A program made the position numbers and the translations under genes. From positions 1-55,321 of the forward strand of contig NZ_CADCST010000068.1 in assembly GCF_902804485.1 (NCBI RefSeq): 55,321 bases of DNA. Reading direction: 5' to 3'. A model generated the notes under the pieces. It saw only the letters and a program-made list of their open reading frames with translations. It was not told the origin of the DNA and searched no databases. The number at the start of each line of letters is the position of its first letter. Positions within the stretch are counted from its first letter, which is position 1. Source of the DNA: Flavobacterium collinsii (GTDB taxonomy: Bacteria > Bacteroidota > Bacteroidia > Flavobacteriales > Flavobacteriaceae). Of the stretch, positions 43,739 to 52,793 are shown piece by piece.

Positions 43739-44504
43739 AACAGTCCACAATATTCTCTACTGATTCTGTTTTTTGCTGCTCCTGTAGCTCCAGTCCGGCA
43801 ATGATTTGTTTTTTCATTGTGGTATGAACATAGTCTTTGGCTTCGGCATAGGATATGTTGTATTTAAGTGGAATTTCCTGAAGATGAACTGGAAAATCGG
43901 TAAGTAATTTATTATAATAGCGATTCAGTTCTTCTTCATTTGGCATTTCAAATTTCAGTTTGATTTGAAACCTTCTAAGCAAAGCTGTATCGATACTACT
44001 GTAATAGTTAGTTGCACAAATAAGTAAACTGTCTGTCGGAAGATAATCAATCAGTTGAATTATAGTATTAACAAGGCGTTTCATTTCGGCAACATCTTTG
44101 TCCTGACTGTCGCGGCTTTTACCAATCTGATCAAATTCGTCCAAAAATAAAACGGCTCTTTCACGAATTGCTTTATCAAATATGGCTTTTACATTTTTGG
44201 AGGTTTCACCAATTTTCGAATCGATGATAGTACTCAGGTTAACGATTACGATATTCTTATTTAAAGCATTGGCAATGGCTTTTGCAGTAGTGGTTTTGCC
44301 ACAGCCAGAATGCCCGTGCAATAGTATTTTATGATCTACTTTTAGATTGTACTTTTTTAATTCCTCGATATATTTATGTTCTTTTATGGTCTGAAGGAGT
44401 GTAGCTTTATTCTCCGGGCTGAAAAGTAAATCATCCAGTGCTATTTTTTCAGTATCGTTTACAACAAGTTCGTACAGATTCATTTGAGATTTTATTTGAT
44501 GCAA
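43737..44504 (-). CDS. AAA-family ATPase
   Basis: A 255-residue single-domain AAA ATPase: Walker A GHSGCGKT (64-71), Walker B LFLDEFD (119-125), sensor-1 CATN (163-166) and a paired arginine finger (Arg177, Arg178), closest in style to the FtsH/VPS4-like module. No protease domain or membrane segment; the N-terminus is short. Another ATG at codon 8 is a possible start. It lies 9 bp after the yggS-like gene, so is co-transcribed. Substrate unknown; the last residues (ENIVDC) may derive from repeat sequence. Confidence 0.8.
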   Translation of the reverse strand: MHQIKSQMNLYELVVNDTEKIALDDLLFSPENKATLLQTIKEHKYIEELKKYNLKVDHKILLHGHSGCGKTTTAKAIANALNKNIVIVNLSTIIDSKIGETSKNVKAIFDKAIRERAVLFLDEFDQIGKSRDSQDKDVAEMKRLVNTIIQLIDYLPTDSLLICATNYYSSIDTALLRRFQIKLKFEMPNEEELNRYYNKLLTDFPVHLQEIPLKYNISYAEAKDYVHTTMKKQIIAGLELQEQQKTESVENIVDC

Positions 44505-44513
44505 AATTAGACT

Positions 44514-45245
44514 TTATTCTGCAATATTTTCGTTCCAGATTTCTTTTCCTAAAAAGCGATTCCCGAAAATTGCAGTTCCAACCCTTATTATATTTGACCC
44601 TTCAGCAATAGCCAGTTCCAAATCCTGCGACATTCCCATTGAAAGTTGTAAATTAGGGATCCCTTCAAGTTCAGCGGCATAAATTTCATCCCTGATTTTT
44701 CGCAGTAAACGCAAAGACGGACGCATTTTTTCTTTTTCTACATCTAATAATCCAATGGTCATTAGACCTTTTATTTTTAGGGTTTCGTAACGTTTTATTT
44801 TTTGAATAAATGAAATCACTTCTGTTGGAGGTAAACCAAATTTACTTTCTTCAAAAGAAGTGTTTACCTGAATAAAAACATCAAGCGTTCGCCCTTCCTT
44901 TTGTAATTGTTTGTCTAGTTCATTGGCTAAACTTAATCGGTCAAGAGACTGAATGCAAGTTACGTACTTAAGAACATCTTTTACTTTATTGGTTTGAAGA
45001 TGACCAATAAAATGACGCTCTATTTTTAAATCCTTCAATACCGGATTCTTATCGCGTAATTCCTGCATCTTATTTTCACCAATAAGTGTTTCTCCCGCTT
45101 TGATCGCAATTTGAATGTTATTTGCTGTAACAGTTTTAGTAGCTAGTAATAGTCTGACATCTGACACATTTCTGCCAGAACTTTTACAGGCATTTTCAAT
45201 ACGCTGATGTACCTGTTTCAAATTAAATATCACATCTTCTTTCAT
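44514..45245 (-). CDS. yggS: YggS/PROSC family PLP homeostasis protein
   Basis: A 243-residue pyridoxal-phosphate-binding protein with the alanine-racemase-like TIM barrel. Lys37 (LLLATKTV) would form the Schiff base. The IGENKMQEL, IGHLQTNKV, LDVFIQVNTS, KGLMTIG and SMGMSQDLELAIAEGSNIIRVG blocks are canonical, and length is normal. It buffers free PLP rather than catalysing a known reaction. First gene of a minus-strand pair with the AAA ATPase, divergent from a small redox gene. Confidence 0.92.
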   Translation of the reverse strand: MKEDVIFNLKQVHQRIENACKSSGRNVSDVRLLLATKTVTANNIQIAIKAGETLIGENKMQELRDKNPVLKDLKIERHFIGHLQTNKVKDVLKYVTCIQSLDRLSLANELDKQLQKEGRTLDVFIQVNTSFEESKFGLPPTEVISFIQKIKRYETLKIKGLMTIGLLDVEKEKMRPSLRLLRKIRDEIYAAELEGIPNLQLSMGMSQDLELAIAEGSNIIRVGTAIFGNRFLGKEIWNENIAE

Positions 45246-45282
45246 GAGGACAAAAGTAGAGGTACGGAAATCTATTTAAAAG

Positions 45283-45361
45283 ATCCAGTTTTTAGTATAA
45301 GTAATAGTCCAGATTGGATGTAAACTGGACCAGATTAGGACTATAAATGAAAAAACTGGAT
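45283..45361. promoter_or_regulatory. Nested palindromic regulatory region between yggS and the CPVC gene
   Basis: Outer perfect inverted repeat ATCCAGTTTTT (45283-45293) / AAAAACTGGAT (45351-45361); inner ATAGTCC (45304-45310) / GGACTAT (45338-45344); and GTCCAG (45307-45312) / CTGGAC (45325-45330). All are nearly concentric. The repeated CCAG/CTGG half-sites look like transcription-factor sites; they sit 25-100 bp upstream of the plus-strand -7 box. Confidence 0.6.
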
Positions 45362-45385
45362 TATTTAGCTGATCCTGAAGCGCAG

Positions 45386-45393
45386 TAATTTTG
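45386..45393 (+). promoter_or_regulatory. -7 box of the CPVC/DUF2024 unit
   Basis: TAATTTTG matches TAnnTTTG, 35 bp before the start codon. No TTG at 17-19 bp; the ACTGGATTATTT end of the palindromic region occupies that place, which suggests activator dependence. Confidence 0.55.
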
Positions 45394-45428
45394 TACGGAC
45401 AATAAAGTCAAATTTAAAACAAATTAAA

Positions 45429-45662
45429 ATGAGTAAATCAATTTTTTATCATGCCGGCTGTCCGGTTTGTATTAGTGCAGAACAAGATATTTTAAGTTTA
45501 ATTAATCCTACTGAGGTTGAAGTTGTTAATCTGGGTATCGATAAATCCAGAATTGCAGAAGCTCAAAAAGCAGGATTGCAATCGGTTCCGGCTTTGGTCA
45601 CACCAAACGGGAATGTGCTTCATATTAATTTTGGTGCTTCTATTGCGGATGTGATTGGATAG
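45429..45662 (+). CDS. Small thioredoxin/glutaredoxin-like protein (CPVC)
   Basis: A 77-residue cytosolic glutaredoxin-fold protein with active site C-P-V-C (Cys11, Cys14), Q-S-V-P-A-L-V cis-Pro loop and a final G-A-S-I-x-D-V helix. It would act as a thiol-disulfide reductant or sulfur carrier. Length is that of minimal glutaredoxins. Followed 38 bp later by the DUF2024 gene, which also has a CxxC. Confidence 0.8.
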   Translation: MSKSIFYHAGCPVCISAEQDILSLINPTEVEVVNLGIDKSRIAEAQKAGLQSVPALVTPNGNVLHINFGASIADVIG

Positions 45663-45700
45663 ATCCACTGTGAGATGTGATTTGTAAAACGTAAATAAGT

Positions 45701-45964
45701 ATGAAGATAGCAGTGTGGGATACCTATGTAACCCGAAAAGACGGAACAGTAATGCATTTTGATATTCTGGTTGACGAACGTACCGTTGATGAAAGTCAGA
45801 TTTTTGAATATGGCAAAATGTATCTTAAAACAGTTGCACAGGACGGTCAGCCGCTGACCTCGAAAGAATGTAAATTTTGTCATATTGACAAAGCTCCTGA
45901 GGCTGTGGAAAGTCAGATTCTTAAACAGGGATTTTCGATTATCGAAATGGAGAACTGTAATTAA
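45701..45964 (+). CDS. DUF2024 family protein
   Basis: An 87-residue cytosolic protein with the DUF2024 pattern: V-W-D-T-Y-V-x-x-K-D-G-x-V-M-H-F-D-I at the N-terminus and C-K-F-C-H (a CxxC-His pair, residues 57-61), suited to metal binding or redox. Function unknown. Forms a two-gene unit with the CPVC protein and ends before a terminator. Confidence 0.85.
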   Translation: MKIAVWDTYVTRKDGTVMHFDILVDERTVDESQIFEYGKMYLKTVAQDGQPLTSKECKFCHIDKAPEAVESQILKQGFSIIEMENCN

Positions 45965-45983
45965 TTGATTCTTTAGTTTTGTA

Positions 45984-46021
45984 TAAAAAAGGCCGAAACA
46001 ATAAAGTTTCAGCCTTTTTTA
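45984..46021 (+). terminator. Terminator after the DUF2024 gene
   Basis: AAAAAAGGCCGAAAC (45985-45999) pairs with GTTTCAGCCTTTTTT (46006-46020) with one mismatch; T-run at the end. It could also serve the convergent DUF3861-side transcript. Confidence 0.88.
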
Positions 46022-46033
46022 TAGATATAGTAT

Positions 46034-46050
46034 CTATGTTTCTATGTGTT
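46034..46050. repeat. Lone right end of the palindromic MITE-like element
   Basis: Exact CTATGTTTCTATGTGTT in the short gap between the DUF2024 terminator and the DUF3861 stop, with no left end nearby. A relic or minimal form of the element at 193-331. Confidence 0.75.
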
Positions 46051-46077
46051 AAAATAAATTACTCGTGATACTTTAAG

Positions 46078-46371
46078 TTACAAACTTTTTAGCTTTTTCA
46101 TAAAAACAGGAAATACTTCATTCAGTTCATCAAAGAGAGGGTTGTTGCGATGCTTCAGTTTGATTTCGCTAAATAGTTTCAGACCAAGTGCAAATTGTGT
46201 GGCTTCGTATGGATTTTCAAACAAGTTTTTTTCTTTTATTTTTTCGATGATACCAAATATTTCATCGTGGTTATCAAATTCTATCCCCAGTTCTCTTGCA
46301 GGTTCAGTTTCACCGTTTGCATATTCCTTTAAGCTTAGAGTCAGATAATATTTGTTGGATCTTTTTTGCAT
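46078..46371 (-). CDS. DUF3861 family protein
   Basis: A 97-residue protein matching DUF3861: N-terminal K-R-S-N-K-Y-x-L-T-L-x-L, E-F-D-N-H-D-E-I-F-G-I-I-E and A-T-Q-F-A-L-G-L-K-L-F-S-E. No signal peptide or membrane segment. Role unknown. It starts 18 bp from the response-regulator stop and may share its transcript. Confidence 0.8.
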   Translation of the reverse strand: MQKRSNKYYLTLSLKEYANGETEPARELGIEFDNHDEIFGIIEKIKEKNLFENPYEATQFALGLKLFSEIKLKHRNNPLFDELNEVFPVFMKKLKSL

Positions 46372-46389
46372 GATATTATTTTTTTTAAT

Positions 46390-47121
46390 TTATTTCAACC
46401 ATTTGTCTACTATGGTTTTAAAGGCTTCTTTGTATTGCTCACCAACTGTTATTTCGGTTTTATTGATAAATATTGAATTCTTGCTTATGGCATTTATTTT
46501 ATCGAGTGCAACAATAAAAGACCGATTGATTCGCATAAATTTTAAGGAAGGTAATTTTTCTTCCAACGCTTTTAAGGAGATCAAAGACATTAATCCTTTT
46601 TGAGAATCTTCGAGATGTACTTTTACGTAATCTTTCAGACTTTCGATATACAATATGTCTTTTAATGAAATTCGAACCCACTGGTACTCAACTTTCAGAA
46701 AAATAAATTCATCATCGGCTGTAATCGTTTGAAATTGACCGGATGCTTCTTCTGACAGTTGTAAAACTTTGTTGGCAGCCCTTAAAAATTCTTCATAACT
46801 AAAGGGTTTCAAAAGATAATCAACAGCATTTACACGATAACCTTCAATAGCATAATGGTTGTAAGCTGTCGTGAAAATAATTTTGGGTAAGGAGCCAGGT
46901 TGTTCCTGTAAAAGGCGGGCGAGTTCCATACCGGTTAAATTCGGCATATTGATATCCAGAAAAACAATGTCCGGCTGTTGTTCCCGTATCAAACTCATGG
47001 CTTCTACGGCATTATCACAGCTACAAGCCAGTTGTAAAAAAGGAGTCTGTTCTATAAAGGTTTCCACCAGTTTTAAAGCTAGCGGTTCGTCATCTACTGC
47101 GATACATTTTAATACAATCAT
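46390..47121 (-). CDS. LytTR-family response regulator
   Basis: A 243-residue response regulator: receiver domain with acidic pair DDE (10-12), phospho-acceptor Asp56 (FLDINMP), Lys in LLKPF, and a C-terminal LytTR DNA-binding domain (about 140-240: I-L-Y-I-E-S-L-K-D-Y-V-K-V-H). It overlaps the histidine kinase gene by 4 bp (TCAT on the plus strand, ATGA on the minus), so the pair is translationally coupled. Targets are unknown; the RND operon lies just across the divergent gap. Confidence 0.92.
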   Translation of the reverse strand: MIVLKCIAVDDEPLALKLVETFIEQTPFLQLACSCDNAVEAMSLIREQQPDIVFLDINMPNLTGMELARLLQEQPGSLPKIIFTTAYNHYAIEGYRVNAVDYLLKPFSYEEFLRAANKVLQLSEEASGQFQTITADDEFIFLKVEYQWVRISLKDILYIESLKDYVKVHLEDSQKGLMSLISLKALEEKLPSLKFMRINRSFIVALDKINAISKNSIFINKTEITVGEQYKEAFKTIVDKWLK

Positions 47122-48167
47122 TGTTCTAAAGTTATTTGCAGGTTTACTTTATACTTTCCGTTTTGGTCAATACCGGCGGTCAAAGTATGTTTGTTGGGAT
47201 AGATCAGGTGCAATCTACGTTTGGTATTGGTTAACCCGATTCCTCCCTGTTCTGTAGAAGCTGTTTTTTCAAAAAAGGTATTTTCGACTTCAAATTCAAG
47301 ATGGGTTTTATTTTGCTTCAGTATAAAATGAATTTCACTTTTGTCTGTCGCATGTACACCGTGTTTAAAGGCATTTTCAACCAAAGGTAATAACAGCATC
47401 GGAACAATCGGATAGTCATGAATTTTTTCCGGAATATCTCCTGTGATAGTCAGTTTACTATTGGCACGGAGTTTCATCAAAGCAATAAAATCCTTCATAA
47501 AATCAACTTCTTTTAATAAGGTCGTTCGTTCGCCTTCGGTACTGTAAAGAAGGTATCTCATCATTCGGCTTAAAGTATGGAGGGCACTACGAGAATCCTC
47601 GATATTGGTATAGGTAAGTGAGTAAATACTGTTAAGCGAATTGAAGAAAAAGTGCGGATTAATTTGCGCTTTCAGCATTGCCAGTTCGGCCATTGTTTTA
47701 TCCTGTTCCAATTTTTGCTTGTGCTGTGCAGCTCTTTGCCAATGTAGCAGCATAGCGTAACTGGTGCTGATTGCTAAAACTAATAAGGTGAGACTAAAAA
47801 TATAGTTATCGAAATAAGTGTTTCTGTATCTTTTAAATCGTATAAGCGCTGCGAGTTTATTATGTAAATCGGTATTCAGGTTATAAAAATAGGACAGTAG
47901 CTGCATAGCAAAAATGATGCAGAGAACCCACAATAAGAATGGGCCTATCTTGTCCTTAATGATTGTTTTAGGAACAATTACCTTGGCATTGTAGTAGAAA
48001 ATCGCAAGAATAAAGACCAGGACAATAGATTGCCAAAACCAGAATATTTGAGGAAGTGCAATATTCCAGGTAAGTGGTATGTAAAACAGTTGCATATATC
48101 CTAATAATACCCAGGCCAGGATGTGTAATCCGGTAGACATAAAGGGTTTAAAAAAGTGGGTTGCCAT
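47118..48167 (-). CDS. LytS-type sensor histidine kinase
   Basis: A 349-residue membrane kinase of the His_kinase (PF06580) type: four transmembrane helices (about 12-28, 40-60, 75-95, 120-140), a short coiled segment, phospho-acceptor His172 in QINPHFFFN, and an N-box LPLVENAFKHG in a HATPase domain. No periplasmic sensor domain, so it likely senses in or near the membrane. The ATG at 48167 was chosen over an in-frame TTG at 48191. Cognate kinase of the LytTR regulator. Confidence 0.9.
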   Translation of the reverse strand: MATHFFKPFMSTGLHILAWVLLGYMQLFYIPLTWNIALPQIFWFWQSIVLVFILAIFYYNAKVIVPKTIIKDKIGPFLLWVLCIIFAMQLLSYFYNLNTDLHNKLAALIRFKRYRNTYFDNYIFSLTLLVLAISTSYAMLLHWQRAAQHKQKLEQDKTMAELAMLKAQINPHFFFNSLNSIYSLTYTNIEDSRSALHTLSRMMRYLLYSTEGERTTLLKEVDFMKDFIALMKLRANSKLTITGDIPEKIHDYPIVPMLLLPLVENAFKHGVHATDKSEIHFILKQNKTHLEFEVENTFFEKTASTEQGGIGLTNTKRRLHLIYPNKHTLTAGIDQNGKYKVNLQITLEQ

Positions 48168-48434
48168 TGTAAGTTGTGATTTTAAGGGCAATATTACATT
48201 TTATTTGAACAGTTGATAAAACCAATCGCCCAAAACAGATTCACAATCCGTAAAAACCATTTTAGAGCCGACGAGACTATTACAAAAATACTTATTTATA
48301 AGGGAACATCTTCCATCGGTTCTCATCTAATCTTTATCGATTGCAGCAGGCTTTTCGTCTATTGTAAAATTTTTGCATGTACTATTTCAGTTCTTTTGTT
48401 CCTTAATAAATAGATAATCATACATTCCATAAAA

Positions 48435-49598
48435 ATGAACAAGCAATCTTTTTTAAGTATTCTAGCAGCATCTATTATCATCACTTCGTGTGGAAACAAA
48501 AATGATAAAGCGGCTCAGGCCGGAGGTGCACCACAAGTTAAAGAGTATAAAACGCTGACTTTAGAACCTAAATCGGCGACTTTATATACAGATTATCCTG
48601 CCAGTATTCAGGGACAGCAAAATATAGAAATTCGCCCTCGGGTTGAAGGGTACATTGATAAGATTTTTGTTGATGAAGGTGCGGTGGTTCGAGCCGGACA
48701 AGCTTTGTTTAAAATAAGTGCTCCGGAATATGAGCAGGAAGTTCGTACAGCAGCCGCAAGTATAAAAAGCGCTCAGGCAAACTTAAGTGCAGCAAAACTG
48801 GCTGTAAATAAAGTAAAACCATTGGTTGAAAAAGGAATCATTAGTAAGTACGATTTGGAATCGGCACAATATACTTATGAATCGGCTCTGGCAACACTGG
48901 CGCAGGCCAATGCCAGTCTGGTAAATGCGAAAACGAATTTGGGATATACTACTGTAACCAGTCCTGTTGACGGAGTTGTGGGATCTATTCCGTTTCGTCT
49001 GGGAAGCTTAGTAAGCTCAAACACGACTGACCCTATGACAACAGTTTCAAGTATCGGAAACGTGTATGCTTATTTTGCGGTTAATGAAAAAAAACTTTTA
49101 AATTTTACTCAAAACACAGATCCGGGAATTTCACTGGCAGCCAAAATTAAAAAAATGCCTCCGGTTTCATTGCTTCTTTCCGATGGTACGGCTTACAGCG
49201 AAAAAGGACGTATCGAAACGGTAAACGGATTAATCAATACAGAAACAGGTTCGGTTACGTTCAGAGCACGTTTCTCCAATCCGAAAAGCATCATAAGAAG
49301 CGGGAACAGTACTACAGTCAGAATTCCGAATGAAGTTAACGAAGCGATAATCATTCCTCAAAGCGCCACTTTTGAACTTCAGGATAAATTGTTTGCTGTG
49401 GTAGTTGGAAAAGATGGTAAAACGAAAAATACAAATATTACAGTTTTAGAAAATACGGCAGGAAATTATTATGTCGTAAAAAGTGGTTTGCAGACCGGAG
49501 ATCAGATTGTTCTGGAAGGAGTGGCAGCACTTAAAGACGGAACGGAGATTAAAGCTCTGAACCAAAATGCAGAAACTGTTTACGCGGACTTAAAATAA
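48435..49598 (+). CDS. RND efflux periplasmic adaptor (membrane fusion protein)
   Basis: A 387-residue lipoprotein (lipobox IITSC) of the HlyD/AcrA family: beta-barrel, lipoyl domain (IEIRPRVEGYIDKIFVDEGA near residues 60-80), alpha-hairpin (about 95-165) and membrane-proximal domain. It bridges the inner-membrane pump and the outer-membrane factor encoded downstream. First gene of the efflux operon, 6 bp before the pump gene. It starts 267 bp from the divergent kinase gene, suggesting control by that system, but this is inference. Confidence 0.92.
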   Translation: MNKQSFLSILAASIIITSCGNKNDKAAQAGGAPQVKEYKTLTLEPKSATLYTDYPASIQGQQNIEIRPRVEGYIDKIFVDEGAVVRAGQALFKISAPEYEQEVRTAAASIKSAQANLSAAKLAVNKVKPLVEKGIISKYDLESAQYTYESALATLAQANASLVNAKTNLGYTTVTSPVDGVVGSIPFRLGSLVSSNTTDPMTTVSSIGNVYAYFAVNEKKLLNFTQNTDPGISLAAKIKKMPPVSLLLSDGTAYSEKGRIETVNGLINTETGSVTFRARFSNPKSIIRSGNSTTVRIPNEVNEAIIIPQSATFELQDKLFAVVVGKDGKTKNTNITVLENTAGNYYVVKSGLQTGDQIVLEGVAALKDGTEIKALNQNAETVYADLK

Positions 49599-49604
49599 CA
49601 ACAA

Positions 49605-52600
49605 ATGTTTAAAATATTCATACAACGACCAGTACTTTCTACGGTAATATCGGTTATTATCGTAATCCTGGGTATACTGGGGCTGGCAGCACTTCCTATT
49701 GCGCAGTATCCGGACATTGCACCACCGACCGTAAATGTAGCGGCAAGTTATACCGGAGCCAATGCAGATGTGGTACTAAAAAGTATCGTAATTCCGCTTG
49801 AAGAGCAAATTAACGGTGTAGAAAACATGACCTACATGACTTCTACGGCGACTAATGATGGTAATGCTTCTATAAAAATTTTCTTTAAAGTAGGTACAGA
49901 CCCTGATTTAGCTGCCGTAAACGTACAAAACAGGGTTTCCAGAGCTACTAGTTTATTGCCTGTTGAGGTAACTCAGGCCGGGGTAACTGTAACCAAAAGC
50001 CAAAGTAGTAACTTATTAATTTTCTCCTTATATAGTGATGATAAAGCTTACGATCAAACGTTTCTTCAAAATTACGCTAAGATCAACCTGGTACCACAAA
50101 TTCAACGTGTAGTAGGGGTAGGAGATGTTACGGTTTTCGGTTCAAGGGATTATTCGATGCGTATCTGGCTAAAACCGGATGTGATGCAGCAGTACAAATT
50201 GATTCCAAGTGATGTTTCGGCAGCTTTAGCAGAACAAAATATTGAGGCTGCACCGGGTAAATTTGGGGAAAACGGAAATCAGGCTTTTCAATATGTAATC
50301 AAATACAAAGGTCGTTTAACAAGCGCAAAAGAATTTGAAGATATCGTAATCAAATCAGCCGGAAACGGACAATTGCTGCGATTAAAAGATGTGGCAAAAG
50401 TAGAATTGGGTTCTTTAAGTTATTCTTCTACAAGTACAACAAACGGACGTCCGTCTGTTGGTATTGCAATTAGTCAGACGCCGGGTTCGAATGCACGTGA
50501 CGTAATTAACAATTCTAAAAAGCTTATTGACGAAGCCGTAAAGACCTTCCCTAAAGGAGTAAAATATACCGTACTGATCAATGTTAATGAGAATTTGGAT
50601 GCCTCAATTGAGAAAGTAATCCATACTTTGATAGAAGCTTTTATTCTGGTTTTCATAGTTGTATTTATTTTTCTTCAGGATTTTCGATCGACTTTAATTC
50701 CGGCGATTGCCGTTCCGGTTGCGATTGTGGGTACATTTTTCTTCCTGAATTTATTCGGATTTACGATTAACCTGCTGACGCTATTTGCGATGGTTCTGGC
50801 GATTGGTATTGTGGTCGATGATGCGATTGTAGTCGTCGAGGCGGTGCATGCCAAACTCGATAATGGTTATAAATCGGCTAAGAAAGCTACGATTCACGCC
50901 ATGAACGAGATTTCGGGAGCCATTATTTCGATCACGTTGGTAATGGCGGCGGTATTTATTCCCGTAACTTTTATTACAGGTTCTACAGGAGTTTTCTACA
51001 AGCAGTTTGGTATTACACTGGCGGTTGCAATTATTCTTTCGGCAGTCAATGCCCTTACTTTGAGTCCGGCTTTATGTGCTTTGCTTTTAAAACCACATGC
51101 TGACGATCATAAACATCAGAGCTTCATTCAGAGATTTTATACTTCATTTAACGTTGCATTTGACAATGTAACCGAAAAGTACAAACGTTCTGTTCAGTTC
51201 CTTTCTGTTAAAAAATGGATCGTACTGGCTTCTATACTTATTGCTGCGGGAGCCTTGTTTTATATGATGAAAACAACCCCGTCAGCGTTCGTTCCGGCAG
51301 AAGATCAGGGAGTAGTTTTTGCAAACATTAGTTTACCGCCTTCAGCCTCTATGGAACGTTCAGATGTAGTGGCGAAAAAAGTAGACAGTATAGCGCACAC
51401 CATTCCGGGAGTAGAAAATACCCTTCGTATCGTTGGTCAGAACTTTACAGCGGGTGCAGGTAGTGCTTATAGTATGGTAATTGTGAGGCTGAAAAGCTGG
51501 GAAGACCGTGAACTGAGTGTCGATGATGTAATTGGACAGTTGTTTGCTAAAACAAGCGGAATTCGCGAAGCTAATATCTTCTTTATTTCACCGCCAACTA
51601 TTCAGGGATTTGGACAAAGTGGGGGATTTGAATTCCAGTTACAAGACAAAGGAGGCCACAGTACGGCTGAATTCTATAAAGTAAACAATGAATTTCTGGC
51701 CAAGCTTTCGGCACGTCCGGAGATACAATATGCGACGACTCCTTTTAATCCGGGATTCCCTCAATATATGATGGATATTAATTTGGCGAAAGCCAAAGAT
51801 GCAGGAGTTTCGGTCAATACCATTTTGTCAACCATGCAGGGATATTATGGAGGATTGTACGCATCTAATTTCAATAAATTCGGTAAACAGTATCGTGTAA
51901 TGATTCAGGCTTCTCCGGAGTTTAGAACCAATACCGAGGGGCTGAATAAAATATTTGTACGCAACAGTGCCGGAACCATGGCACCTATTACCGAGTTCGT
52001 AAAAATGACCAGGGTATTCGGGCCGGAATCGATTTCAAGATTTAATTTGTTTACGTCGATCTCGATTACAGGAGCACCAAAACCGGGTTATAGTTCCGGT
52101 GATGCTATTAAAGCGATTCAGGAAGTAGCAGCAGAGAGTTTGCCTGCGGGTTATGGTTATGAATTTTCTGGTTTAACACGTGAAGAATTAGCGTCAGGAA
52201 GTGAGACCATCTTTATTTTTATATTGTGTTTGGTGTTTGTTTACTTCCTGTTGAGTGCACAATATGAGAGTTATATCTTGCCTTTTGCCGTATTGTTTTC
52301 GATTCCGTTTGGACTGGCAGGAGCCTATTTGTTCTCGATTATTTTCAAATTGAACAGTAACATTTATTTACAGATTTCGCTGATCATGTTAATTGGACTT
52401 TTAGCTAAGAACGGTATTCTGATCGTCGAATTTGCCCTCGAGAGACGCCGAAAAGGATTGCCCATTGTTCAGTCAGCCATTGAAGGAGCGGTAGCACGTT
52501 TACGTCCGATTTTGATGACCTCTTTTGCCTTTATTTTAGGACTTGTTCCTTTAATGTTTGCTTCGGGAGCCGGTGCAGTTGGAAACAAATCCATTGGAAC

Positions 52601-52775
52601 AGGAGCCGTAGGAGGGATGTTAATCGGAACCATTTTAGGAGTATTTGTTATTCCGGTATTGTTCATCATTTTCCAAAGTTTGCAGGAGCGTGTGAGTGGT
52701 CCGCCAAAAGAAAATTATGATGATGAAGGTGACGATGACGAGGAAGTACAATTGGTAGAAGCTCATAAAGAGTAA
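49605..52775 (+). CDS. RND multidrug efflux pump, AcrB/HAE1 type
   Basis: A 1056-residue inner-membrane transporter with 12 transmembrane helices and two large periplasmic loops. Proton-relay aspartates Asp405 and Asp406 (GIVVDDAIVVVEAVH) correspond to Asp407/408 of E. coli AcrB, and the N-terminal F-I-x-R-P-V-L and Q-Y-P-D-I-A-P-P motifs are present. The tail is acidic (DDEGDDDEE). Substrate range cannot be judged from sequence. Full length and apparently intact. Confidence 0.95.
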   Translation: MFKIFIQRPVLSTVISVIIVILGILGLAALPIAQYPDIAPPTVNVAASYTGANADVVLKSIVIPLEEQINGVENMTYMTSTATNDGNASIKIFFKVGTDPDLAAVNVQNRVSRATSLLPVEVTQAGVTVTKSQSSNLLIFSLYSDDKAYDQTFLQNYAKINLVPQIQRVVGVGDVTVFGSRDYSMRIWLKPDVMQQYKLIPSDVSAALAEQNIEAAPGKFGENGNQAFQYVIKYKGRLTSAKEFEDIVIKSAGNGQLLRLKDVAKVELGSLSYSSTSTTNGRPSVGIAISQTPGSNARDVINNSKKLIDEAVKTFPKGVKYTVLINVNENLDASIEKVIHTLIEAFILVFIVVFIFLQDFRSTLIPAIAVPVAIVGTFFFLNLFGFTINLLTLFAMVLAIGIVVDDAIVVVEAVHAKLDNGYKSAKKATIHAMNEISGAIISITLVMAAVFIPVTFITGSTGVFYKQFGITLAVAIILSAVNALTLSPALCALLLKPHADDHKHQSFIQRFYTSFNVAFDNVTEKYKRSVQFLSVKKWIVLASILIAAGALFYMMKTTPSAFVPAEDQGVVFANISLPPSASMERSDVVAKKVDSIAHTIPGVENTLRIVGQNFTAGAGSAYSMVIVRLKSWEDRELSVDDVIGQLFAKTSGIREANIFFISPPTIQGFGQSGGFEFQLQDKGGHSTAEFYKVNNEFLAKLSARPEIQYATTPFNPGFPQYMMDINLAKAKDAGVSVNTILSTMQGYYGGLYASNFNKFGKQYRVMIQASPEFRTNTEGLNKIFVRNSAGTMAPITEFVKMTRVFGPESISRFNLFTSISITGAPKPGYSSGDAIKAIQEVAAESLPAGYGYEFSGLTREELASGSETIFIFILCLVFVYFLLSAQYESYILPFAVLFSIPFGLAGAYLFSIIFKLNSNIYLQISLIMLIGLLAKNGILIVEFALERRRKGLPIVQSAIEGAVARLRPILMTSFAFILGLVPLMFASGAGAVGNKSIGTGAVGGMLIGTILGVFVIPVLFIIFQSLQERVSGPPKENYDDEGDDDEEVQLVEAHKE

Positions 52776-52793
52776 TAATTTAATTCAAAAAAA

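Noticed and set aside
48213..48413. 66-codon plus-strand ORF before the RND operon
   Set aside because: Composition is not protein-like, there is no promoter or homology cue, and it fills the divergent regulatory gap between the kinase gene and the adaptor gene.
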